This document shows, in pieces, positions 55,223-63,270 of a DNA stretch of 64,000 nucleotides. Each line of letters begins with the position of its first letter. Positions within the stretch are counted from its first letter, which is position 1. Under the pieces are notes generated by a model that worked only from the letters and a program-made list of their open reading frames with translations, ran no database searches and was not told the origin of the DNA. Source of the DNA: Pararhizobium sp. IMCC3301 (lineage in GTDB: Bacteria > Pseudomonadota > Alphaproteobacteria > Rhizobiales > GCA-2746425); contig NZ_CP132336.1 in the NCBI RefSeq assembly GCF_030758315.1, forward strand, positions 4,121,001 to 4,185,000, in the 5' to 3' direction. Position numbers and translations under genes: made by a program.

Positions 55223-56542
55223 ATGCCTGACAAGGGAACGAACTGGGCCGCCGACCCCAAGCGGCTCACCTCACCGCTGGAAATAGAGGGCGAACGCTGG
55301 AACGGCCTGTTTCGCAGTTTCGCCGTCGCTCTGTCGTTGTTTGTGCTCAGCCTTATTTTGCTGTCGGCAGTCGCGCCAATCAACGAGGTCGCCATCACCA
55401 GCGGTCAGATCACCTCAACCCAACGGCCATCTGCAATCCAGCATGAAGAGGGCGGTGTGGTCGACAGCATATTTGTCAGCCCCGGTAGCGAGGTAAGGAA
55501 GGGCGAGATAATCATTCAGTTGCGGGAATTTCAGAACGAACGTCAGCAGGGTCAGCTGGATGTTCGCATCTCGAATGCCAAACTGACAATTGCGCGTCTT
55601 GAGGGATTGATTAACGGCTTGGAACCTGTGTTTCCCGATGCTGATCCGAGCTTGCTCATACGCCATGAGCTGTCCTTCTTCCAGGAACGCAGGGCGGTGC
55701 GAAAAAATGAGGAAGTTCTGGCCGCAACAATGGCGCAGCGTAAAGCGGAACTGACGGCTGCTGAAAACCAGATGGACAGCCTGGAAAACGAAAAACTGAA
55801 TAATGCCGCTCTCGTCGAAATGAGGAAGAACCTCGCTGCTGAAGGATATGGGACGCGCCGGTCATTGCTTGAGGCTGCGGCCGAACTGGCGAAAACGGAA
55901 GGCCAGATCGCCCGCGCCCTCGGCCAGATTGATACGTCCGGCAAGGCCCTGCAGGAAGCGCGGGTGACCAGCGAACAGCTTGAGACGGAAAACAACGCCA
56001 AATGGTCTGCCGAACTCAGCACAGTGGCAGCGGAACTGGAAGACCTGAAGGAACAATCCAGACAGCAACGCGACAGATACGACCGGCTTGCAATTCGGGC
56101 GCCATTTGACGGCTGGATCCAGAACCTGTTGCCAAAGGCTGCGGGGGAAGTCGTCCGCGCCGGTGAGCAGATCGGAGAGATCGTTCCGAAAGACAGTCCG
56201 CTTTATGCAACGGTCCGGTTGAAGCCGAAAGATGTCGCTTCGGTCTCCCTGCATGACCGGGCTCTGGTCACACTGACTGCTTTTAACCCAGACGCTTTTG
56301 GTGAGGTTCAGGGGGTAGTTTCCAAAATTTCCCCCACCACCGCTTCAGATGATGACGGAAATGTTTACTACGAAGTGGATGTCGCTTTGCAGAGTGTCGA
56401 AGGCCGTCGTACAGCAGATTTATCGCTGCTGCGTCCTGGGATGGAACTACAGGCCCGGATTCAGACCGAAAAGCGGACAATGCTGCGCTATTTCCTGCGT
56501 CCGGTCTATCGCTCGCTGGAGATCGCTTTTTCAGAAAGTTAA
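55223..56542 (+). CDS. HlyD-family type I secretion periplasmic adaptor
   Basis: This 439-residue protein has a GGAAA ribosome site and a single N-terminal membrane anchor (SFAVALSLFVLSLILLSAVAP, about 30-50). A lipoyl-like beta domain follows (EEGGVVDSIFVSPGSEV), then a long alpha-helical hairpin with heptads (about 105-285), the second lipoyl half (LAIRAPFDGWIQNL) and the C-terminal beta barrel. It links the ABC pair to the outer-membrane channel. It starts 39 bp after subunit 2. Confidence 0.93.
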   Translation: MPDKGTNWAADPKRLTSPLEIEGERWNGLFRSFAVALSLFVLSLILLSAVAPINEVAITSGQITSTQRPSAIQHEEGGVVDSIFVSPGSEVRKGEIIIQLREFQNERQQGQLDVRISNAKLTIARLEGLINGLEPVFPDADPSLLIRHELSFFQERRAVRKNEEVLAATMAQRKAELTAAENQMDSLENEKLNNAALVEMRKNLAAEGYGTRRSLLEAAAELAKTEGQIARALGQIDTSGKALQEARVTSEQLETENNAKWSAELSTVAAELEDLKEQSRQQRDRYDRLAIRAPFDGWIQNLLPKAAGEVVRAGEQIGEIVPKDSPLYATVRLKPKDVASVSLHDRALVTLTAFNPDAFGEVQGVVSKISPTTASDDDGNVYYEVDVALQSVEGRRTADLSLLRPGMELQARIQTEKRTMLRYFLRPVYRSLEIAFSES

Positions 56543-56604
56543 GCGAAAATTAAACATAAATTCCGATGATGCGGCAGGATTAATACGTTCACCGTCAGGT
56601 CTTT

Positions 56605-57930
56605 ATGTCAGCCCCTTCACACACCGGACACTGGTGTTTGCACCAACGCTTATTGATGTGCGGGCTTTCACTCGTCTGTGTTGTGTCATTGATGCGGCCG
56701 CTGCAGGCAGACGAGATCAGCGGCATCATGTCGCAGGCCTTGGACAACAACGCGCAGATAGATGCATACGGTGCCCGGGAAGAAGGTGCCGCGGCGGCCG
56801 TTGATCAAGCCCGGGCGGCATTTCTTCCCTCACTTGCAGCCAAATTTTCATATGGCAACAGCAGTTTTCGCACACGTGGCGGCGGCGGCAGTATCGACCG
56901 CTCGGCAAATTCCTATTCCTATGGGCTTTCTGCGACTCTTCCAGTGTTTCGGGGCGGACAATATGTCCATGGTCTGAAATCGGCGAAGTTTGAAGCAAAA
57001 GCAGTCACACTGGAACGCATTGACAAGGAGCAGGAGATTTCCCTGGAAACTGTTGATGCCTATCTCGGTGTCATTCGTGATCGTCAGATCATGGCTCTGA
57101 GGCACCAGAACCTGCAGAATTTGCAGGCCATTCGCAACAGCCAGGAGGTGCGCTTCCGGCTGGGAGAAGCCACGCGTACGGACATTGCATTGGCCCGGAT
57201 GCAATTGGAATTGTCACGTTCGCAAAGCCGCCGCGCGGAAGGTCAGCTGCGTAACAGCGAACTGTCATACGAGCGGCTGACCGGCAGTCGGGCAGCGTCT
57301 CTGATGTCTCCCGAACCTTTTGCTCATCTGATGCCGGCATCAGCAGCGGAAGTGCGGGAACGTGCCGCGCGCATGAATCCGAAAGTCAAGATCGCACAGG
57401 CACGCTCCGATGCGGCCCGTCTGGCTGCAAAGGCAAAGTTCGGTGAGGCTCTGCCGAGCGTCGACCTTGTCGCCAGTTATGATTGGGAACATGATCAGGT
57501 CAATGGCACTGATCTGGAAGAAAACGGCTACATTGGTGTATCGGTTTCAGTTCCGTTATTTGCGCCCCAGACCTATGCGGGTATTCGCAAGAGCAGGGCG
57601 CTCAGTCGGCAACGGGCCTTTGAAGCGCAGGATGCGGCAATCGGCGTGCAATTTGCGGCCGATATGGCGTGGGGAGATTATCTGACCGCAAAAGAGCGCC
57701 TTGAATTCCTGCAATCGCGCAGGAAAGCGGCGCTGGAAGCCGAGTTTGGTATCCGCAGGGAATTTGACGCCGGAGCCAGAGATGTACCCGATTTGCTCGA
57801 TGCCCGTGACCGCGTGGTCAGCGCGGAAATTGATCTGGCAATTGCCAATTATGATCGGTTCTATGCAGCCTATGTGTTGCTGGCAACCATTGGCGAATTA
57901 AGCACCCGGGAAACGGCATTGCTGCAGTAA
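56605..57930 (+). CDS. TolC-family outer-membrane channel of the type I system
   Basis: This 441-residue protein has a hydrophobic signal sequence (LLMCGLSLVCVVSLMRPLQA) and the repeated TolC arrangement: two helical/beta halves with LPVFRGGQYVHGLKSAKFEA and VSVPLFAPQTYAGIRKSRAL, each marking a beta-barrel strand followed by a long helix. It completes the ABC-HlyD-TolC export apparatus. It is the last gene of the operon and converges with the DMT permease gene. Confidence 0.92.
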   Translation: MSAPSHTGHWCLHQRLLMCGLSLVCVVSLMRPLQADEISGIMSQALDNNAQIDAYGAREEGAAAAVDQARAAFLPSLAAKFSYGNSSFRTRGGGGSIDRSANSYSYGLSATLPVFRGGQYVHGLKSAKFEAKAVTLERIDKEQEISLETVDAYLGVIRDRQIMALRHQNLQNLQAIRNSQEVRFRLGEATRTDIALARMQLELSRSQSRRAEGQLRNSELSYERLTGSRAASLMSPEPFAHLMPASAAEVRERAARMNPKVKIAQARSDAARLAAKAKFGEALPSVDLVASYDWEHDQVNGTDLEENGYIGVSVSVPLFAPQTYAGIRKSRALSRQRAFEAQDAAIGVQFAADMAWGDYLTAKERLEFLQSRRKAALEAEFGIRREFDAGARDVPDLLDARDRVVSAEIDLAIANYDRFYAAYVLLATIGELSTRETALLQ

Positions 57931-57964
57931 GGCTCGTATCGAGCGCCCGACAAACAAAACATCT

Positions 57965-58942
57965 CTAATTATTATAACCGCGGCCTTCTGCTGAGCGGGC
58001 AAGTTTTTTGCCAAGCTGAGCTTCGCGCAGCACGGTATACAGTGAAGCAGCGATAATGATACCGGCCCCTACAAATGTCTCGGTAGTGGGCCATTCACTG
58101 AAAAACATGGCACCGAACAGCGTTGCATAAAGCAGTCTCGTATAATCCAGCGAAGCAATTGCAGTTGCTTCTCCCACCCGGAACGCCCGGATGTTGAACC
58201 ATTGCCCCAGTAGGGACGTCAGCCCAACCAGAAGCAGCATCACCCATTCTTCTGCAGTTGGCGTTTTCCAGTAATACAGTGCCGGCGGCAGCACCAGAAT
58301 GCCAATACAAATGGCCTGATAGGACAGAATCGTGATCGGCCTTTCAAAACGTGACAGATAACGCAGAATGATCATCACCATTCCGGCGGCGGCTGCTCCA
58401 ACGACTGCGCCCATGGCCCAGCCATTGAGCCCGCCAGAATCCGGCCGGACCATGATCAGAATGCCGACAAACCCGACCAGGGCAGCCGACCATCGGCGCA
58501 CACCGACTTTTTCCTTCAAAATCCATATGGCAAACAAAGTGACAAAGAACGTCTTGGCAAAGCTGATTGCCGTTGCTTGCGCCAGAGGGATGTGAATGAC
58601 CGCCGAAAATCCCGTCAGCATGGCGATCAGCGCCAGAAACACCCGGGCCATGTGAATGGGAAAATGGTTGGTTTTCAATATAGTTGGAAATCCGCTGATG
58701 AGAATCGGCATGACCGTCACCAACATCACCATTTGGCGGACAAAAAGAATCTGGGTAATATGGATGCGCTGACCCATATCCTTGATGAAGACGACGCCGA
58801 TGGAGAAGAACAGCGCGGCCAGCAAAATCCAGAACGCCCCCCTTACATTGCCGGGTTTGGACAGCCACCAATTGCTGAAAGGTTGCGCCCACCGTTTTAC
58901 GTGTCCCGACAATCGGGCGGCAATTCGCGGGCTGTTGGGCAT
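57965..58942 (-). CDS. DMT-superfamily (EamA) membrane transporter
   Basis: This 325-residue protein has ten hydrophobic helices in two EamA repeats, after a 35-residue polar N-terminus. The first repeat begins GAFWILLAALFFSIGVVFIKDM and the second GWAMGAVVGAAAAGMVMIIL. Family members move small metabolites such as amino acids, S-adenosylmethionine or nucleotides; the substrate cannot be predicted. It is convergent with the TolC-like gene, with 34 bp between. Confidence 0.9.
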   Translation of the reverse strand: MPNSPRIAARLSGHVKRWAQPFSNWWLSKPGNVRGAFWILLAALFFSIGVVFIKDMGQRIHITQILFVRQMVMLVTVMPILISGFPTILKTNHFPIHMARVFLALIAMLTGFSAVIHIPLAQATAISFAKTFFVTLFAIWILKEKVGVRRWSAALVGFVGILIMVRPDSGGLNGWAMGAVVGAAAAGMVMIILRYLSRFERPITILSYQAICIGILVLPPALYYWKTPTAEEWVMLLLVGLTSLLGQWFNIRAFRVGEATAIASLDYTRLLYATLFGAMFFSEWPTTETFVGAGIIIAASLYTVLREAQLGKKLARSAEGRGYNN

Positions 58943-59002
58943 CTCGGATCATTTCCCTGCTGAAGGTAAAGTCAGAATAGACAGGACTGCATGAAGTGCC
59001 TA

Positions 59003-59266
59003 GGGTCTGGACTCAATTAGGAGGTTGAATTGGTGAGTTTGATTTTGGTCAGAGTTAGGAGCGAAGGCGCAGGAAACCATCTGGTTTTCAAGCCTTTGCG
59101 ACGACATCTTGGCCAAAAGCAAGCTCATCGCAAAGCGACGCTGCCAGAACAGCCCAACTGCCGTTTCACAGATTTTGGAAAGGCAACCAGCCTTACCTGC
59201 AATCCGTTCATAGCATTTGGGCTTTTCTGGCAGCGCCAATTCAATCTCCTAATTGAGTTCAGACCC
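59003..59266. mobile_element. 264-bp MITE-like element with 31-bp terminal inverted repeats
   Basis: The first 31 bp (59003-59033, beginning GGGTCTGGACTCAATTAGG) and the last 31 bp (59236-59266) are inverted copies with two mismatches. Both ends are flanked by TA (59001-59002 and 59267-59268), a target duplication typical of IS630/Tc1-mariner transposition. A second inner inverted pair around GCTGCCAGAA (about 59140 and 59225) lies within. The short frames inside do not encode a transposase, so it would need one from elsewhere. Confidence 0.85.
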
Positions 59267-59334
59267 TAATGAAGACAAAGGCGACACCGATCCAAGCGGC
59301 CTGACCGCCCACCAGACATGAGACGGAATCAGAT

Positions 59335-61647
59335 ATGAATCAGATGGCACCAGTAAAATTCGGTACCGGCGCGGCCGTGCGCCGCAAGGAAGATGATGCC
59401 CTCATTCAGGGGAAAGGTGCCTATACGAGTGATTTCACACCGCCAGGATGCCTGTATGGCTTCATTGTCCGATCTGCCATGGCACATGCAACGATTAGCA
59501 TTACCGGCAAGGAGCAGGCAAGAGGGTACCAGGGTGTTAAGCTGGTCTGGACGGCAGCCGATGTTGACGATCTTGGGCCCCTGCCATGTGAAGGTATGGA
59601 ACGCCAGCCGGACGGCACGATGCCAGCGGCGACAGAGCATGCGGTTTTAGCAAAGCAGATTGTCCGGCATGTCGGAGACGCGGTTGCTTTCATCGTTGCC
59701 GAAACGCTCGAACAGGCCCAGGCCGCAGCCGAATTGCTGGATATCGATTACGATCCACTGGATGTGATTGTGGACACCGCTGCCGCTCTTGATGAGGACG
59801 CAGCGCTGGTCTGGCCGGAACTTGGGTCCAATATGGCCAATCTGATCCATCGTGGTGATACGGAGAAAACCGAGGCTGCCTTCGCCGCAGCCGATAAAAT
59901 CGCGAAGCTGGATATCATCAACAATCGCCTGGTCTGCAACTACATGGAGACGCGCGCCTGCCTGTCTGAATACGATGCCGAGAGCGGCCGGTTCACGGTA
60001 ACCTTGGGCACTCAGGGTGGTCATGGCATGCGCGATATCATATGCGAAAACATCCTCAGGATTGAACCGGCACGCATGCGGATCATCACGCCGGATGTGG
60101 GTGGAGGATTTGGCCCCAAGGCCTTTGTATATCAGGAATATCCGCTGGTTATAAAGGCCAGCGAGGCGCTTGCCGCGCCGGTCAAATGGGTGTGCGACCG
60201 CTCGGAGCATTTTCTTCAGGATGCCCATGGCCGGGACAATGTTCTGACCGCCGAACTGGCCATGGATGCAGACGGGCGGTTTCTCGCCATGCGGGTCGAT
60301 CTGACAGCAAATATGGGTGCCTATCTGTCGCAATATGCACCATTTATTCCCTATCTCGGGCTCACCATGGCCACCGGTTGCTATGATATTCCGGTGATGG
60401 ATTACACTGTGAAATGCGTTTACACGAATACTGTTCCTGTGGACGCCTACCGGGGCGCGGGCCGCCCCGAAGCAGCCTATCATATTGAACGTCTGGTGAA
60501 TGAAGCTGCCCGGATATCCGGGCTTGATCCCGCTGAAATCCGGCGGCGCAATTTCATCCGGCCGGAGCAGATGCCGTATCACACCCCGGGTGGCCGGATG
60601 TATGATACCGGCGATTTCGCTGGTCAGATGCAAGCTGCCCTGGACAATGCCGATGTCGCCGGGTTCGCAGCGCGCCGCGCGCAGAGCGCGGCAAATGGCA
60701 AATATCGCGGTTTTGGATTTGCCACTTATGTTGAAGCCTGTGCATTCGCGGGATCGGAAGAGGCCCGCATTGAATTGAACGATGATGGCAGCGTCACGCT
60801 GCTGATCGGAACCCAGTCAAACGGGCAGGGCCATCAGACAGCTTATGCGCAATTCATCGCCGGACATCTCGGGCTGGATTATGATCGGATCAATGTGGTT
60901 CAGGGCGATACCGACCGGGTTCGCAAGGGCAAGGGAACCGGTGGTTCCCGGTCGATTCCCCTCGGCGCTGTGTCAGTGGAATGGGCGGCAAAGTCGCTTG
61001 CCGAAAAGATCAAGGAAAAAGCGTCTGACGAGCTGGAAGCGGCACCCCGGGATCTGGAACTGAGCGAGGGTGTTGTCAGAGTGGTCGGCACCGACCGGCA
61101 GATCAGCCTTGCAGAAATCGCCCAAAAAAGCAGTGAGAAAAGCGGCGAACAGCTATTTGCTTTGGAAGAATTCAGGCAGAACGAGGCGACTTATCCCAAT
61201 GGCACGCACGCGGTGGAATTGGAAATTGATCCGCAGACCGGAGTTACGACACTTCTCAATTATACCATTGTCGATGATTTCGGTGTCACCGTAAATCCGA
61301 TGTTGCTGGCGGGTCAGGTCCATGGCGGTGTGGCCCAGGGGATCGGGCAGGCATTGCTTGAACACACTGTGTACGACAAGGATGGCCAGCTCCTGTCAGC
61401 CAGTTTTCTGGATTATTGCATGCCGCGCGCCGATGATATTATGGATTTTAATTTCCAGACCCGGAATGTCCCCTCCAAGACTAATGCTCTTGGCATCAAG
61501 GGGGCAGGGGAAGCCGGCTCGATCGGCTCCTGTCCGGCTGTCATGAACGCGGTTGTCGACGCACTCAGCCACGGCGCGGGACTGACCCATATCGATATGC
61601 CGGCCACTCCGTCGCGTGTCTGGGAGGCCTTGCAGAAAATCGCATGA
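59335..61647 (+). CDS. Molybdopterin-binding large subunit, xanthine dehydrogenase/CoxL-like hydroxylase
   Basis: This 770-residue protein has the family's N-terminal a/b hammerhead domain (AAVRRKEDDALIQGKGAYTSDF; residues about 1-130), then the molybdenum cofactor-binding domains with PDVGGGFGPKAF, DAYRGAGRPEAAYHIERL, GQSNGQGHQTAYAQF-like (IGTQSNGQGHQT) and the catalytic-Glu region KGAGEAGSIGSCPAVMNAV. AYRGAGR rather than the CoxL form-I AYxCSFR means it is not a proven CO dehydrogenase. The [2Fe-2S] and FAD subunits normally encoded beside it are absent here. The substrate is an unknown aldehyde or N-heterocycle. Confidence 0.88.
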   Translation: MNQMAPVKFGTGAAVRRKEDDALIQGKGAYTSDFTPPGCLYGFIVRSAMAHATISITGKEQARGYQGVKLVWTAADVDDLGPLPCEGMERQPDGTMPAATEHAVLAKQIVRHVGDAVAFIVAETLEQAQAAAELLDIDYDPLDVIVDTAAALDEDAALVWPELGSNMANLIHRGDTEKTEAAFAAADKIAKLDIINNRLVCNYMETRACLSEYDAESGRFTVTLGTQGGHGMRDIICENILRIEPARMRIITPDVGGGFGPKAFVYQEYPLVIKASEALAAPVKWVCDRSEHFLQDAHGRDNVLTAELAMDADGRFLAMRVDLTANMGAYLSQYAPFIPYLGLTMATGCYDIPVMDYTVKCVYTNTVPVDAYRGAGRPEAAYHIERLVNEAARISGLDPAEIRRRNFIRPEQMPYHTPGGRMYDTGDFAGQMQAALDNADVAGFAARRAQSAANGKYRGFGFATYVEACAFAGSEEARIELNDDGSVTLLIGTQSNGQGHQTAYAQFIAGHLGLDYDRINVVQGDTDRVRKGKGTGGSRSIPLGAVSVEWAAKSLAEKIKEKASDELEAAPRDLELSEGVVRVVGTDRQISLAEIAQKSSEKSGEQLFALEEFRQNEATYPNGTHAVELEIDPQTGVTTLLNYTIVDDFGVTVNPMLLAGQVHGGVAQGIGQALLEHTVYDKDGQLLSASFLDYCMPRADDIMDFNFQTRNVPSKTNALGIKGAGEAGSIGSCPAVMNAVVDALSHGAGLTHIDMPATPSRVWEALQKIA

Positions 61648-61784
61648 TGGTTTCATCCGGGAGCGGATATGCTCCGCTCTGGTGCCTGCCATGCTTCGGC
61701 CCGATTATCGGCTCAAACGGTTGGCGCAGCGTCACCTGAAGCTGTGCATTGCTTAATTGCTGAAATATGGTAAATGATTTTTCA

Positions 61785-61880
61785 CTCATAGGGGTGCCGA
61801 TTGCCACGGTGGCGGTCGGCTGAGAGGCATGTGACCAACCCTGACAACCTGATCCAGATCATGCTGGCGGAGGGAATGAG
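61785..61880 (+). promoter_or_regulatory. TPP riboswitch (THI element)
   Basis: The conserved pieces GGGGTGCC, GGCTGAGAG, ACCCT, CCTGATCCAGATCATGCTGG and CGGAGGGA occur in order. P1 is CTCAT (61785-61789) pairing with ATGAG (61876-61880). The GGAGGGA at 61869-61875 is both a conserved aptamer element and the only ribosome site for thiM, whose TTG is two bases beyond P1, so ligand binding should directly block translation. Confidence 0.95.
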
Positions 61881-61882
61881 GT

Positions 61883-62626
61883 TTGCTCGATAAAGGCTTA
61901 TCTCCCGATTGTTTGAAGACGCAAGCCGCAATCCTGCTGGACAGGGTGCGCAGCAGGCAGCCGCGCGTGCATTGCATCACCAATTCCGTGGCCCAGACAT
62001 TGACCGCTAATGTACTGTTGGCGCTGGGTGCCGAACCCTCAATGACCATTGCTCCGCAGGAGACCGGTGGCTTTGTCAGCGCCGCCGATGCCGTTCTGAT
62101 CAATCTGGGCACACTGGATGCGGAGCGCAGCAAAGCGGCACGCATTGCCGCGGAAACAGCGCTTGGACTTGGCCGTCCCTTTGTTCTTGACCCCGTTTTT
62201 GCCCATCGATCAGCCTCGCGAAAGGCGCTGGCAAACACACTATTGAGCTTGGGGCCAACCGCGATGCGCGGCAATGCAGAGGAAGTCTCGGGACTGAATG
62301 CTGATGATGACGTCACCATTGTGGCGCAAACCGGAGAGACTGACACAATCCGCTTTCGCAACCGCATCATCGCTTTACACAATGGCGATCCGTTGATGGC
62401 GAAAACGACCGGGGCCGGTTGTGCACTGGGTGCGGTGATGGCAGCCTTTCTGGCAACCAGCGAAGAGCCTTATCTGGCCGTTGTCGCGGCTCTTGTCAGC
62501 TTTGCCGTTGCCGGGCAACTGGCCGCCGCTGAAGCACAGGGTCCGGGCAGTTTTGTCCCGGCCTTTCTGGACCAACTGTACCGGCTTACACCTGCGGATA
62601 TTGAAAAATTCGGACATTTGTCATGA
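61883..62626 (+). CDS. thiM: Hydroxyethylthiazole kinase
   Basis: This 247-residue protein starts at a TTG seven bases after GGAGGGA. Family motifs are VHCITNSVAQTLTANVLLALGAEPSM, FVLDPVFAHRSASR and the catalytic KTTGAGCALGAVMAAF (Cys). It phosphorylates 4-methyl-5-(2-hydroxyethyl)thiazole for thiamine salvage. The nearby ATG at 61876 opens a frame that stops after five codons and is rejected. Its stop overlaps thiE (ATGA). Confidence 0.95.
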   Translation: MLDKGLSPDCLKTQAAILLDRVRSRQPRVHCITNSVAQTLTANVLLALGAEPSMTIAPQETGGFVSAADAVLINLGTLDAERSKAARIAAETALGLGRPFVLDPVFAHRSASRKALANTLLSLGPTAMRGNAEEVSGLNADDDVTIVAQTGETDTIRFRNRIIALHNGDPLMAKTTGAGCALGAVMAAFLATSEEPYLAVVAALVSFAVAGQLAAAEAQGPGSFVPAFLDQLYRLTPADIEKFGHLS

Positions 62627-63270
62627 GGCCCGTTGATCTGACACTTTATGGCATTCTCGACCCGCAGCGCAGCCTGGGGCGCGATCTGGACACTCTGGCT
62701 GATGCTGCAATTGCCGGGGGCTGCACCCTGCTGCAACTGCGCGACAAACTCGGTTCAACGCGGGACATGCTGTCTCATGCCAAGGCCATCAAATCCGCCA
62801 TTGCCGGCCGGGTGCCATTCCTGATCAATGACAGGGTGGATGTCGCTCTGGCAATCGGGGCGGACGGGGTTCATCTCGGCCAGGACGATATGCCGGTGGC
62901 CGAGGCGCGCAGGCTAATGGGCCCCGGTGCCATAATCGGCCTGTCGGTGAAAACCAGGCAGCAGGCAATGCAGCTCCCCCGCCAGGATTTGAGCTATGTT
63001 TGCATTGGTGGTGTATTTGAGACCCGGTCCAAGGACAATCCAACTAGTATCGGCATCGACGGATGGGTTGAACTGGCCGCCCTGTGCCGAACCACAATGG
63101 CAGAGCCGATCCCTGTTGGCGCGATTGCCGGCATCGACCGCAATAGCGCGTTTGAGTTGGTAAAAGCGGGAGCCGATGGCGTGGCGCTTATTTCTGCGCT
63201 GTTCATGGAAGATGATGTTCGGGGCGCAGCTGCGGCCTTTCGCGACACAATTCAGCGGGCACGGTCCTGA
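62623..63270 (+). CDS. thiE: Thiamine-phosphate synthase
   Basis: This 215-residue TIM-barrel protein has TLLQLRDKLGSTRDML (pyrophosphate binding), FLINDRVDVALAIGADGVHLGQDDMP, IGLSVKTRQQA and the phosphate loop GADGVALISALF. It joins the thiazole phosphate and hydroxymethylpyrimidine diphosphate to thiamine phosphate. It overlaps thiM by four bases and thiD by one base, consistent with a single operon under the riboswitch. Confidence 0.96.
   Translation: MRPVDLTLYGILDPQRSLGRDLDTLADAAIAGGCTLLQLRDKLGSTRDMLSHAKAIKSAIAGRVPFLINDRVDVALAIGADGVHLGQDDMPVAEARRLMGPGAIIGLSVKTRQQAMQLPRQDLSYVCIGGVFETRSKDNPTSIGIDGWVELAALCRTTMAEPIPVGAIAGIDRNSAFELVKAGADGVALISALFMEDDVRGAAAAFRDTIQRARS

Noticed and set aside
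59000-59269. Two 79-codon frames on opposite strands
   Set aside because: They lie within the MITE-like element, mirror each other through its inverted repeats and resemble no protein.
61661-61679. GAGCGGA/TCCGCTC hairpin after the molybdopterin gene as a terminator
   Set aside because: The stem is perfect but short and no T-run follows, so it is not listed as a feature.
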